A stretch of DNA of 64,000 nucleotides from an uncultured Albidovulum sp. GTDB lineage: Bacteria > Pseudomonadota > Alphaproteobacteria > Rhodobacterales > Rhodobacteraceae. The position numbers and the translations under genes are program-made. The notes beneath the pieces were generated by a model. That model had not been told where the DNA came from, made no database searches, and saw nothing but the letters and a program-made list of their open reading frames with translations. Shown piece after piece: positions 8,257 to 18,103 of the stretch. Position 1 is the stretch's first letter; every line of letters begins with the position of its first letter. The stretch is taken from NCBI GenBank assembly GCA_913064775.1, contig CAJYAD010000018.1, positions 1 through 64,000 of the forward strand. Direction: 5' to 3'.

Positions 8257-9507
8257 CTATTTTGGTTGGTCTTCACTCACCCGGGGCGTCCATGCCCAAC
8301 CGGCGAACTTGTCGCCCTCGACTTCGACGTGTTCATAGCGGTAAAGGCAGCCTCCGTTCCTGTGGCCGGAATGCTTGGCCACGAAGGCTGCGGGTTTCCC
8401 CATTTCGGAAAGACGTGTGATGCCCTCGTGCCGAAGATCGTGGAACCGGAGATCCTTGATCCCGAGCCGGTCTCTATGGCGCTGCCAGGCTGTCCCGACT
8501 GAAGCAGGGTTGAACGGAAAGATGCATTCATCGACCTTGGGCATCGAAAGGATAATGGCCAGCGCTTCGTCGGTGAGCTTGCACCAGACGTTGTTACCCT
8601 TCTTCTTCCTTGGGTGCTTCATATCTCGGACAAGAATCTCCTTTGCCTCGGGGCGGAGATCTTCCCACCGAAGCCGGCAAATTTCGCCAAGGCGACGACA
8701 ACTGAAAATGGCAAAGAGGATCACCGTGGCGAGCGGAATTCTCTGCCGCTGGTTCATGCTGATAGCACTAAGAATCGCGTCCAGCTCGTCGAGGGTCGGT
8801 CTCCGACTCCTTTCTTCGGAGCGAGCGAGAATCTCGTCCTCCCACATTTGAGACATCGCATTTCTCAGGGTTGCGACAGGAACGATGAACGTCCTCCTTG
8901 ATGCCCAGTCCAGAGTCTTGACGAGGATGGTCAGATACCCGGCAACGGTTTGCGGAAGCCGTTCCTCGGCGAGCATGAAGTCCGCGAGCTCCAGAAGAAC
9001 CTCCATGGTGAGGTCGCACACCTTCTTGTTGCCGAAGTAGCTCTCCTTGATCCATGTGAGTTGCTGAATGGCCGATCGGCCAAGACTCTGGTGGGCCGCC
9101 AGACGTGCAATGATCGCGTCCGAGACCGTCTTGTCGCTCTTCGCGACGAAATCCACCCCTTGAAGCTCGATTTCCGCGAGCTTCTTCACTTTCCATCTTT
9201 TCGCAAACTTGAGCGAGGAGAACGTTTCGGTAATGCTGATTGCCTTCCCATCAACGGTCTTGCGAATCTGAACACGGTACGATGCCGTCCCATTCTTGCC
9301 GCGGATCTCCTGAATATTGGGCTCAACGCTACGAGATCGGGCATCTTTCTTGCGACGACCGTCCTCAGCTTGATTGTCCGGGTCTTTGCGTGGCCCGGAG
9401 TCGCGCGAACTTGCGTCGTGCGGCGTCAATGGCAGCGATGGCGGGGTTGGAGACCCAGAATGCCTGATGCGATGTGATGAAGGAAAAGCGATGACGTTGC
9501 TGGACAC
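8257..9507 (-). CDS. int: phage-type site-specific tyrosine integrase
   Basis: Canonical R (CRRLGEICRL), HDLRHEG, SGHR and YRYEHV motifs; adjacent to dusA. Confidence 0.9.
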   Translation of the reverse strand: MSSNVIAFPSSHRIRHSGSPTPPSLPLTPHDASSRDSGPRKDPDNQAEDGRRKKDARSRSVEPNIQEIRGKNGTASYRVQIRKTVDGKAISITETFSSLKFAKRWKVKKLAEIELQGVDFVAKSDKTVSDAIIARLAAHQSLGRSAIQQLTWIKESYFGNKKVCDLTMEVLLELADFMLAEERLPQTVAGYLTILVKTLDWASRRTFIVPVATLRNAMSQMWEDEILARSEERSRRPTLDELDAILSAISMNQRQRIPLATVILFAIFSCRRLGEICRLRWEDLRPEAKEILVRDMKHPRKKKGNNVWCKLTDEALAIILSMPKVDECIFPFNPASVGTAWQRHRDRLGIKDLRFHDLRHEGITRLSEMGKPAAFVAKHSGHRNGGCLYRYEHVEVEGDKFAGWAWTPRVSEDQPK

Positions 9508-9627
9508 GAGTAGGGTTCCTGACCGATTTCATCCGGGAGATTGGGTCGGGCGGCGGGCTGCAAAAATCGCCGCTTCAGGAATTTGCTGGCGGTGGCCTTG
9601 CCATCGCGCCAAAGGGACGCCAAGAAC

Positions 9628-9701
9628 TGCTACATTGTAGCAACTCGGTTCGCAGAACCCGGAAAAACCCGCCAAAATGCGGCGAAACCCGCAGTTTTGG
9701 C
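9628..9701. promoter_or_regulatory. palindromes and phased repeats between int and dusA (possible att/arm sites)
   Basis: TGCTACATTGTAGCA (9628-9642), GGTTCGCAGAACC (9647-9659), GCCAAAATGCGG...CCGCAGTTTTGGC (9671-9701). Confidence 0.5.
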
Positions 9702-9725
9702 ATAGAGCCCAGGACGGCGTAGTCA

Positions 9726-10733
9726 ATGCAAATACTAACAAAAACAGATGCTTGCGCCGCGTCTCGCCTCAGCGTTGCACCCATGATGGACTGGACCGAC
9801 CGCCATTGCCGCGTCTTCCACCGGGTGCTGTCGCGGCGCGCGCTGCTTTACACCGAGATGGTCACGGCCCCCGCCGTGATCCATGGCGACCGGGCGCGCC
9901 TTTTGGGGCATGACGATTGCGAACATCCCGTGGCGCTGCAACTGGGCGGCTCCGATCCGGCGGAATTGGCCCAGGCCACCCGCATCGCGGCGGATTTCGG
10001 CTATGACGAGATCAACCTCAATGTCGGCTGCCCGTCCGATCGGGTGCAATCGGGCTGCTTCGGCGCGGTGCTGATGGAACGCCCCGGGCTGGTCGCCGAT
10101 TGCGTCGCCGCGATGATCGCCGAAAGCCCGGTCGAGGTGACCGTCAAATGCCGCATCGGCGTGGATGAGCAGATCCCTGAAACTGTGCTGCCGGATTTCC
10201 TTGAAACGGTCTCGGCCGCCGGGGTGCGCCGCTTCGCGATCCATGCGCGCAAGGCCTGGCTGCAGGGGCTCAGCCCGAAGGAAAACCGCGATGTCCCGCC
10301 GCTCGACTATCCGCTTGTGGCACAGATGAAGCGCGATTTTCCCCAGCTTCACCTGTCGATCAACGGCGGCATTGCCAGCCTTGATCAGGCGCAGGATTTT
10401 CTGGCGCAGGGGCTGGATGGGGTGATGCTGGGCCGGGCGGCCTATCACGATCCGGGCGGCGTGCTGATCGAGGCCGACCGGCGGATCTGGGGCGACGACC
10501 GCCAGATTTCGCGCCCGGCGGCGGTCGAGGCGATGCGGCCCTATATCGCCGCGCATCTACAGGCCGGCGGCCGGCTGCATCAGATCACCCGGCATATGCT
10601 GGGCCTGTTCCACGGCCAGCCCGGGGCGCGCGGCTGGCGGCGGGTGTTGTCGGAACGTGGCCATGGGGCAGAGGCCGGGCTGGAGGTGCTGGAGGCGGCG
10701 CTGGCGCAGGTCAGCGGGCAGGCGGCGGCCTAG
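9726..10733 (+). CDS. dusA: tRNA-dihydrouridine(20/20a) synthase DusA
   Basis: SVAPMMDWTDRHCRVFHR, NLNVGCPSDRVQ and GLSPKENRDVPPLDY motifs. Confidence 0.92.
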   Translation: MQILTKTDACAASRLSVAPMMDWTDRHCRVFHRVLSRRALLYTEMVTAPAVIHGDRARLLGHDDCEHPVALQLGGSDPAELAQATRIAADFGYDEINLNVGCPSDRVQSGCFGAVLMERPGLVADCVAAMIAESPVEVTVKCRIGVDEQIPETVLPDFLETVSAAGVRRFAIHARKAWLQGLSPKENRDVPPLDYPLVAQMKRDFPQLHLSINGGIASLDQAQDFLAQGLDGVMLGRAAYHDPGGVLIEADRRIWGDDRQISRPAAVEAMRPYIAAHLQAGGRLHQITRHMLGLFHGQPGARGWRRVLSERGHGAEAGLEVLEAALAQVSGQAAA

Positions 10734-10788
10734 CCGGAACCCGCGGCGCAGGCGCGCCGCAGCCGCCCCGAAGCGCTGGCAAGAATGC

Positions 10789-10813
10789 AAAAAGGGGCGG
10801 TTTCCCGCCCCTT
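10789..10813 (-). terminator. Rho-independent terminator of cspA
   Basis: AAGGGGCGG/CCGCCCCTT stem followed by TTTTT on the minus strand. Confidence 0.85.
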
Positions 10814-10835
10814 CGGTACAACAATCCCTCAGGAT

Positions 10836-11045
10836 TTAGTCGGCCAGCGCCAGGTTTGACGCCGACTGGCGGCCATCGCGGCCCGACTCGAGGTCGAAGG
10901 TCACCTTCTGGCCGTCGTCCAGACCACGCAGGCCAGCACGCTCAACTGCGCTGATATGGACGAACACGTCCTTGGAGCCACCATCGGGCTGGATGAAGCC
11001 GAAGCCTTTGGTGGCGTTGAACCATTTCACGGTGCCGGTTGCCAT
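10836..11045 (-). CDS. cspA: cold-shock protein
   Basis: [23 protein letters not shown]...[14 protein letters not shown]. Confidence 0.95.
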   Translation of the reverse strand: MATGTVKWFNATKGFGFIQPDGGSKDVFVHISAVERAGLRGLDDGQKVTFDLESGRDGRQSASNLALAD

Positions 11046-11246
11046 CGTGAGATCTCCTAGTTATTGCCGCCCGCGGAAGTGCGGCGGCCCGGCTCAGTCA
11101 GTTCCAATCGAAGGACTGTAGCCGGTAACGGAGAACAGTGGTCGATAGAGAGTAACGTCGCTTCCTCGATATCCGTCAAATTGGCCCGAATCGCAAGAAA
11201 AATCGCTTCGATTCGGCTAAAACCGGCGCTGTGGGGCGCGCACGCC

Positions 11247-12773
11247 CTAGTTGTGGGGATACATCGCGGCCCAGCTTTCGATCAAGTTTTGCTGGAGTTG
11301 GCGCGCGTGCCGCGTCCAGCTTGGCACGCCCGGCGGGCGCTCACGCGAGGAATCGAGGACCTTCGCGCGCCGCGCCATGTTCGAGGTCAGAATTGCGAAG
11401 ATCAGCTCCTGTCCGTCGGGGCCGGACAGATAGCCGGTCAGGCCCGAGACGTAGTTCAGCGTGCCGGTCTTGGCCTGAACCGACAGCGGGGTGTGCTTGA
11501 GCAGCCGGCCCCGGTCGTCCAGCAGGTAGATGTTCTTCAGCAGGCTGCGCAACATCCCGCCCGGGGCGGCCTGGAACAGGATGCTGACCAGATCCGCCGC
11601 GGTCACGCGGGTGCCGTGTGCCAGGCCCGAATGGTCGCCGAAATGGGCGCTGACGCCGTAGCGCTTCTTGATCCAGGCGCCCATGCGTGCCGCCGAATCC
11701 GCCAGGGTGGCGGGCGGCGTGCCGTCCATCTTGATGGTCGCGGCCAGCCCCACCAGTTCCGCCGTGAGGTTGGTGGAATAGTACAGCATCACCCGCAGCA
11801 CCGCGCTCAGCTTGTCGCTTTCGTGGCTGACCAGGGTGCTGGCGTCGGCGGGGGCGCGGGCGGCGGCGGGGTCGGGCAGGCGGACGCTGTAGGCGGCGGC
11901 GATCTCGCGAAACACGCTGGCGGTGTAGGCGGCGGGGTCGCGCACCGGCAGCCAGCGGTTGCCATGACGGCTGAGCAGGCGGCTGGCGACGGTCCAGCTT
12001 TCACGCCCGTCCGCGGCGCTGTGGGTATAAAGGGGCGAGCCGCGGTCCACCACCTGCATCGAGATGTTCGGCGCCGCCGGCTGGATCCGCGCGCCGCGCG
12101 CATCCATCAGCACGCGGTAGCCCTTGCCGGTGCGGGTCCATTCGAAATGCACGCGGTTGAAGTTCAGGTTCAGCCCCGAAAGCCCGGGGTTGTAGCCCGC
12201 TTGCAGCGGCTGGCTGGGATCCATCGCATCGAAATGCGGGACCGCCGAGGCATCATACAGGAACCGCCCCGTCACCGCCCGCACACCCTTGGCGGCAAGC
12301 GCTGCGGCCATGTCGGCCAGATCGTCGGTGTCAAGCGTCGGGTCGCCGCCGCCGACCAGGATCAGATCGCCCTGAACAACGCCGTTCTGCACCGGGCCGG
12401 TCGCCACGATGCGGGTGGTGAAGCGGTGATCGGGGCCCAGATGGTCAAGCGCATAGAGCGTGGTGAAGACCTTGGTCATCGACGCGATCGGCATCGCCGC
12501 ATCCGGAAGGTGGCTGTCGAGCACCTTGCCGGTACGGCCATCCGCCAGCACGAAGCCGACCTCGCCGCCCAGATTGGCGCGGGCGATCAGCTCGTCGGGC
12601 GAGGGCACGTCAGCATGGCCTGCGGTGGCCGCCCGCGGATGGCCGGGCCGCAGATGCGGGCGCAGCGACCGGCGCGGCGCGTCGGCCTCGGCGGGCAGGG
12701 CGATGGGGGTGGCTGCCCCGGCGAGAAGGGCGCCAAGCAGCCAGCGGCGGGAGATCGGATCTTGCGTGCTCAT
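11247..12773 (-). CDS. dacB: D-alanyl-D-alanine carboxypeptidase/endopeptidase (PBP4 type)
   Basis: SMTK, SGLAHGTRVT and KTGTLNYVSGLTGYL motifs. Confidence 0.85.
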   Translation of the reverse strand: MSTQDPISRRWLLGALLAGAATPIALPAEADAPRRSLRPHLRPGHPRAATAGHADVPSPDELIARANLGGEVGFVLADGRTGKVLDSHLPDAAMPIASMTKVFTTLYALDHLGPDHRFTTRIVATGPVQNGVVQGDLILVGGGDPTLDTDDLADMAAALAAKGVRAVTGRFLYDASAVPHFDAMDPSQPLQAGYNPGLSGLNLNFNRVHFEWTRTGKGYRVLMDARGARIQPAAPNISMQVVDRGSPLYTHSAADGRESWTVASRLLSRHGNRWLPVRDPAAYTASVFREIAAAYSVRLPDPAAARAPADASTLVSHESDKLSAVLRVMLYYSTNLTAELVGLAATIKMDGTPPATLADSAARMGAWIKKRYGVSAHFGDHSGLAHGTRVTAADLVSILFQAAPGGMLRSLLKNIYLLDDRGRLLKHTPLSVQAKTGTLNYVSGLTGYLSGPDGQELIFAILTSNMARRAKVLDSSRERPPGVPSWTRHARQLQQNLIESWAAMYPHN

Positions 12774-12862
12774 GGCGCGACTTAACCCAAGCCCGCGCAA
12801 GGCGGCAAGGCCGCGTCCGGGCGAAAATGCGCGGCGCGGATCACAGAGCGATCATGCTTCTG

Positions 12863-13465
12863 TCATCCGCGCGGCCAGTCGCCACGCGCCCGGATCGCGC
12901 TGGACGAGATCGGCATCAACGGCACGTTGATATAGCACCAGGCCGGCGGGCTGAGATGCCCCAGCCGACGCGCCGAGGTGGGCGGCACCCGGTGTGCGGC
13001 ATAGCGGTCGGCGGCCGGCGACATCCGCGCCGCGATCCCCGATCCGGGCCGCGCGATCACCCCGATCGGCACGTTTTGCATGATCCAGCGCCAATTCTGC
13101 CAGCGGTGGAACTGGGCCAGGTTGTCGGCCCCCATCAGCCACACGAACCGCACCCCGGGATAGAGCGCGCGCAGACGCCTTAGCGTGGCGGCGGTGTGGC
13201 GGGTGCCGAGACGGGCCTCTATATCGCTGACCACGACGCGCGGGTCGCGCATCACATGGCGGGCCTGCGCCATGCGCCGGGCCAGCGGCGCCGGGCCTTC
13301 GCGCTTGAGCGGATTGCCGGGGCTGACCAGCCACCACACCCGGGTCAGGCCGAAATGCCGGATCGCCTCACGGGTGATATGGGCGTGGCCTTCATGGGCC
13401 GGATCAAAGGAGCCGCCCAGAATGCCGATCACCTGGCCCGGTTTCGCTATGGGAAATCCCTGCAC
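12863..13465 (-). CDS. nadD: nicotinate-nucleotide adenylyltransferase
   Basis: [17 protein letters not shown]...[13 protein letters not shown]. Confidence 0.9.
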   Translation of the reverse strand: MQGFPIAKPGQVIGILGGSFDPAHEGHAHITREAIRHFGLTRVWWLVSPGNPLKREGPAPLARRMAQARHVMRDPRVVVSDIEARLGTRHTAATLRRLRALYPGVRFVWLMGADNLAQFHRWQNWRWIMQNVPIGVIARPGSGIAARMSPAADRYAAHRVPPTSARRLGHLSPPAWCYINVPLMPISSSAIRARGDWPRG

Positions 13466-13663
13466 CGATGATGTCCTTTACCCCCGCAAGAGGCCCCTTT
13501 TCGCCGTGGCGCGGGGGGCTGTCAACGTATGCCGGCACAGGTGCTGCGCGGTCGCGGGGGCAGCAGGCGCTGCGCCGCCGGGCCGCAACGGAAACGCCTA
13601 TCGCATTGCTCTTGGCCGCGCTGTCGCTTACATCAGGCGCCAAATGCTGACCAAGGAGTTTCC

Positions 13664-15319
13664 ATGGCATCCTATCAATACGTCTACCACATGGATGGCG
13701 TCTCCAAGACCTATCCGGGCGGCAAGAAATGTTTCGAGAACATCCAGCTGAACTTCCTGCCCGGCGTGAAGATCGGCGTCGTCGGTGTCAACGGCGCCGG
13801 TAAATCGACGCTGCTGCGCATCATGGCCGGGATCGACAAGGATTTCTCGGGCGAGGCCTGGGCGGCCAAGGACGCCAAGGTCGGCTATCTGCCGCAAGAG
13901 CCGCAGCTGGACGAAAGCCTCAGCGTGCGCGGCAACGTCATGCTGGGCGTGGCCGAGAAGCAGGCCAAGCTGGACCGCTACAACGAGCTGGCGATGAACT
14001 ACTCGGACGAGACCGCCGAGGAGATGGCCGCGCTGCAAGACCAGATCGACGCCCAGAACCTGTGGGATCTGGACAGCCAGGTCGACGTGGCGCTGGAGGC
14101 CCTGCGCTGCCCGGCCGACGACGCCGACGTCAGCGCGCTTTCGGGCGGCGAGCGGCGCCGGGTGGCGCTGTGCAAGCTGCTGCTGGAAGCGCCGGACATG
14201 CTGCTGCTGGACGAACCGACCAACCACCTCGACGCGGAAACCATCGCCTGGCTGCAAAAGCACCTGATCGAATACAAGGGCACGATCCTCTGCGTCACCC
14301 ACGACCGCTATTTCCTGGATGACATCACCTCGTGGATCCTGGAGCTGGAGCGCGGCCGCGGCATCCCCTATGAGGGCAATTATTCCGCCTGGCTGGAGCA
14401 GAAGGCCAAGCGGGTGGCGCAGGAATCGCGCGAGGACAAGTCCAAGCAGAAGGTTCTGGAGAAGGAACTGGAATGGATCCGCGCCGGCGCCAAGGCGCGT
14501 CAGGCGAAATCCAAGGCGCGGATCTCGGCCTATGAGAAGATGGCCGAGGAGAGCGTCAAGGATCGGGTCGGCAAGGCGCAGATCATCATCCCGAACGGCC
14601 CCCGTCTGGGCGGCAAGGTGATCGAGGTCGAGGGCCTGAAGAAGCATATGGGCGACAAGCTGCTGATCGAGGATCTCAGCTTCTCGCTGCCGCCGGGCGG
14701 CATTCTGGGGGTGATCGGCCCGAACGGCGCCGGTAAATCGACGCTGATCAAGATGATCACCGGTCAGGAGACGCCGGATGAGGGCACGATCACCATCGGC
14801 GACACCGTCAAGCTGGCCTATGTCGACCAGTCGCGCGACGCGCTCGATGCCAACCACAACGTGTGGGAGGAAATCTCGGGCGGCGCCGAGGTGATCCATC
14901 TGGGCGATGCCAGCGTGGCCAGCCGCAGCTATGTCGGCGCCTTCAACTTCAAGGGCGGCGACCAGCAAAAGAAGGTGGGTCTGCTCTCGGGTGGTGAGCG
15001 CAACCGGGTGCATATGGCCAAGCTTCTGAAGGAAGGCGGCAACGTGCTGCTTCTGGACGAACCGACCAACGATCTGGATGTCGAAACCCTGCAGGCGCTG
15101 GAATCCGCGATCGAGGATTTCGCCGGCTGTGCGGTGATCATCTCGCACGATCGCTTCTTCCTCGACCGGCTGTGTACCCATATCCTGGCCTTCGAGGGCG
15201 ACGCCCATGCCGAGTTCTTCGAGGGCAACTTTGAGGATTACGAGGCCGACAAGATCCGCCGTCTGGGCCCCGACGCGGCCGAGCCGAAGCGCGTGAAATA
15301 CAAGAAGTTCACCCGCTAA
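13664..15319 (+). CDS. ettA: energy-dependent translational throttle protein EttA (ABC-F)
   Basis: Two ABC domains (GVNGAGKST, LSGGERRRVALCKLLL, GPNGAGKST, LSGGERNRVHMAKLL). Confidence 0.92.
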   Translation: MASYQYVYHMDGVSKTYPGGKKCFENIQLNFLPGVKIGVVGVNGAGKSTLLRIMAGIDKDFSGEAWAAKDAKVGYLPQEPQLDESLSVRGNVMLGVAEKQAKLDRYNELAMNYSDETAEEMAALQDQIDAQNLWDLDSQVDVALEALRCPADDADVSALSGGERRRVALCKLLLEAPDMLLLDEPTNHLDAETIAWLQKHLIEYKGTILCVTHDRYFLDDITSWILELERGRGIPYEGNYSAWLEQKAKRVAQESREDKSKQKVLEKELEWIRAGAKARQAKSKARISAYEKMAEESVKDRVGKAQIIIPNGPRLGGKVIEVEGLKKHMGDKLLIEDLSFSLPPGGILGVIGPNGAGKSTLIKMITGQETPDEGTITIGDTVKLAYVDQSRDALDANHNVWEEISGGAEVIHLGDASVASRSYVGAFNFKGGDQQKKVGLLSGGERNRVHMAKLLKEGGNVLLLDEPTNDLDVETLQALESAIEDFAGCAVIISHDRFFLDRLCTHILAFEGDAHAEFFEGNFEDYEADKIRRLGPDAAEPKRVKYKKFTR

Positions 15320-15326
15320 ACCGGAT

Positions 15327-15354
15327 GTTGCGTGCGGGGTGTCCCGCACGCAAC
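15327..15354 (+). terminator. strong hairpin after ettA
   Basis: GTTGCGTGCGGG-GTGT-CCCGCACGCAAC, perfect 12-bp stem. Confidence 0.6.
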
Positions 15355-15446
15355 CGTTACCGTTCTTGATGCCGTATGCGCGCCGGTTGGCCCTAGGATT
15401 TCCCTTGTCACGCGCCCGAAAGGGCGGGTCCGTAACGAGGGAAGCC

Positions 15447-15980
15447 ATGCGTACCGTTCTTGCTGCCGCCGCGTTCTGCGCGGCCACCGCCCTTGCCGCG
15501 CCGATGGCGCAGGCCGTCGATTTCGCCGATATGCCGGTGGGGTGCCAGTGGACCTTCCAGTACTGGAACGGGATGCGCCTTACCCATACCTATGTCGGCC
15601 GGGTCTCTGGGCTCTACGATGTGCGCACCACCGTCGCGGGCCATCCCGACCGGCTGGTCAACAACATGTGGTTCAATCGGTCGGGCGATATGGTCGAGCG
15701 GGCTTCGCAGAACGGCAAGTGGGAGAAATTCTCACCCGCCTCCTGCTACACCCAGGTGGGTCATTGCGAAATGCTTCTCACCAACGCGCGGGGCGTGCAT
15801 CGGCATATCGACAGCACGACCCAGCGAAATGGCAATCACTACGACCAGTATTGGCACCTGCGCGGTCGCGGACATCTGCATCACGTCGCCTATACCGAGG
15901 GGCGTTTCGGCATCATCGTCAAGGGCATGTACCGGGGCAAGCCCGTCACGGTCAGCCGCTTTCGCCACTGCGGCCGTTAG
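15447..15980 (+). CDS. hypothetical secreted protein
   Basis: Signal peptide-like N-terminus MRTVLAAAAFCAATALAAPMAQA. Confidence 0.6.
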   Translation: MRTVLAAAAFCAATALAAPMAQAVDFADMPVGCQWTFQYWNGMRLTHTYVGRVSGLYDVRTTVAGHPDRLVNNMWFNRSGDMVERASQNGKWEKFSPASCYTQVGHCEMLLTNARGVHRHIDSTTQRNGNHYDQYWHLRGRGHLHHVAYTEGRFGIIVKGMYRGKPVTVSRFRHCGR

Positions 15981-16063
15981 GGCCGCACCCTAGGCCCGAT
16001 TGCGGCCGCTAGGGCCGCATCCTAGGCCAGACTGCGGCCGTCACGCCCGCACCCTACGCCCGC
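15968..16063. repeat. three tandem 32-bp repeats between convergent genes
   Basis: GCGGCCG units start at 15970, 16002 and 16034; two carry GCGGCC-N5-GGCCGC hairpins. Confidence 0.85.
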
Positions 16064-17556
16064 CAGAACCGCGGCAGCAGCAGCACATAGCCCGCGACCA
16101 TCCCCAGACGGCCCATCAGCATGGCGATGATCATCAGCCATTTGGCGGTGGTGTCGAAATCCACCATCGTGCCGGTCGGCTGGGTGGCGGTGCCGAAGAC
16201 GTAGCCGATGTTGCCGATCGAGGTCCAGATCGCCATCAGCGCGCTCTCGATATCCACCCCGGTCAGGCTGACCCCGATCGACAGCACCATGATCGTCACC
16301 AGATAGCCGGTCAGATACATGATCAGCGGGTTCATCACCTCATCGTCGACCACAACGCCATCATAGCGCACCACCGACAGGCGGTTGGGCGAATGGACCT
16401 TCTGGATCTGCGCCTTGATCGCGGCGAACAGGATCTGGGTGCGAAATACGCTGAACGCGCCCGAGCTGGACGACGAACAGCCGCCGATCAGCCCGACCGT
16501 CAGCGCCACCACCACCGCGAACGGCCCCCAGGAGTTCACATCGGCCGACGAAAAGCCGGTGCCGGTGAAGATCGACACGATGTTGAACAGCGACTGGCGC
16601 ACGATTGTCTCGACCGGGGTCTCGGAGGTAAACAGCCGGTAAACGATCACCAGACTGACCGAGATCGCGATCCATTTCAGGAAGGCGCGCACCTGCGGGT
16701 CGCGCAGCATCGGGCGGTAGCTGCCGCCCATCATCTGCACGAAGCGGATATAGGGCAGGGCCGAGACGATCATGAAGAACGACCCGGCATATTCGGCGGC
16801 GCCGGAATATTTTCCGAACGAGGCGTCGGAGGTGGAAAACCCCCCCGTCGCGACGGTGGCGAAGGCGTTCACCACAGCATCCAGCAGGGTCATGCCGAAC
16901 ACCATATAGGTGCTGATGCAGGCCAGCGTCAGCAGCACATAGAAGGCCAGCAGCCGCCGGGCGATGTCGGTGGCGCGGGGCAGCACCTTGCCCATCGTGT
17001 CAAAGCCCTCGGTGCGGAAGAACTTCATCCCGCCGACGCGCATCACCGGCAGGAAGATCATCGCGACGAAGGCGATCCCGAGGCCGCCCAGCCAGTTCAG
17101 GATGCCGCGCCACAGCAGCACCCCGGGCGGCAGGTTGTCGAGATGCGGGATCACTGACGATCCGGTGGTGGTGATGCCCGACACTGCCTCGAAATAGGCG
17201 TTGGTAAAGCCGATATGCGGGGCGCCCACCATGAAGGGCAGGGCGCCGAACAGCGGGATGAAGGCCCAGATCCCGGTGGTCAGCAAGAAGGCCTCGCGCA
17301 CCGAGAATTCGTCGGCGGTTTCCAGACCCGACCGGCAGGCCAGCGCGATCATCGCGCCGGTCACGCCGGTGACCATGGCGGATTCGAAGAACGCCCGCCA
17401 GTTGCTGGCGCCGACCAGAAGGTCGACCACCAGCGGCGCCAGCATCGCCAGCCCCAGCGCCACCAGCAGCAGCCCCAGCACGAAGCCCACGGGCCGCAGG
17501 TCGATCAGGCTGGCGTCGCGGGCGGTGGCGTCGTGGGCGGTGGTCACGGCTGCCAC
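16054..17556 (-). CDS. trkH: TrkH-type potassium uptake protein
   Basis: Long membrane protein with TTGSS and TGTGFSSADVNSWGP loops. Confidence 0.85.
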   Translation of the reverse strand: MAAVTTAHDATARDASLIDLRPVGFVLGLLLVALGLAMLAPLVVDLLVGASNWRAFFESAMVTGVTGAMIALACRSGLETADEFSVREAFLLTTGIWAFIPLFGALPFMVGAPHIGFTNAYFEAVSGITTTGSSVIPHLDNLPPGVLLWRGILNWLGGLGIAFVAMIFLPVMRVGGMKFFRTEGFDTMGKVLPRATDIARRLLAFYVLLTLACISTYMVFGMTLLDAVVNAFATVATGGFSTSDASFGKYSGAAEYAGSFFMIVSALPYIRFVQMMGGSYRPMLRDPQVRAFLKWIAISVSLVIVYRLFTSETPVETIVRQSLFNIVSIFTGTGFSSADVNSWGPFAVVVALTVGLIGGCSSSSSGAFSVFRTQILFAAIKAQIQKVHSPNRLSVVRYDGVVVDDEVMNPLIMYLTGYLVTIMVLSIGVSLTGVDIESALMAIWTSIGNIGYVFGTATQPTGTMVDFDTTAKWLMIIAMLMGRLGMVAGYVLLLPRFWRA

Positions 17557-17568
17557 GCGGGGCGGTCG

Positions 17569-17991
17569 TCAGGCATGGGTGAACCGGGCCCGCGCGCCGC
17601 GCTCGATCGCGGCGGCATGCAGGCGGTCGATGCTCAGCTCATAGCGCACCTCCTCCAGCAGGCGCAGCTCGGTCTCGCCCAGAGAGCCGTCGGCGGCGGC
17701 CACGTCGCACGACAGCGCATAGGCGGTCTCGTACAGGCGTTCGGGCAGGGCGTCGCGGATCAGCCCGAACAGCGCGTCCAGCCCGTCCTCTTCCTCGAAG
17801 AGGTCGAACACCACCTGCGAGATCTGCTTGAAGCGGTCGGCGTCGTAATCCTTGAACACCGGCAGGGTGTTCACGATGCCCTGAATCATGAACAACTCGG
17901 ACGAACGGATCGTCTCGTCCGAGGCAGAGACGGCAATCATCAGCGCGATCAGGCTGTCTTGCGGCGTCATGGATGCGGTGTCGAAGGTCAT
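17569..17991 (-). CDS. TerB-family protein
   Basis: LIALMIAVSASDETIRSSELFMIQ...CDVAAADGSLGETELRLLEEVRYEL. Confidence 0.65.
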   Translation of the reverse strand: MTFDTASMTPQDSLIALMIAVSASDETIRSSELFMIQGIVNTLPVFKDYDADRFKQISQVVFDLFEEEDGLDALFGLIRDALPERLYETAYALSCDVAAADGSLGETELRLLEEVRYELSIDRLHAAAIERGARARFTHA

Positions 17992-18103
17992 GGGCGTCCT
18001 TTCCCTTGTTGCGGCGCAGAATATTGACCCGGCCCGGCGCGGGCAATAGGAGAGGGGGCCGCATGGGACAAGGGGTTTCATGCGTCAGACGAGGATGTGA
18101 ACA

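Noticed and set aside
11064-12785. 573-aa plus-strand ORF antisense to dacB
   Set aside because: High-GC shadow ORF; low-complexity His/Arg/Gly/Ala-rich translation, while the opposite strand has clear PBP4 motifs.
13628-15487. 619-aa minus-strand ORF antisense to ettA
   Set aside because: Shadow ORF; the plus strand has unmistakable ABC-F motifs.
15968-16063. Tandem repeats as a CRISPR array
   Set aside because: Repeats are contiguous with no spacers, only three copies, and no cas genes are present.
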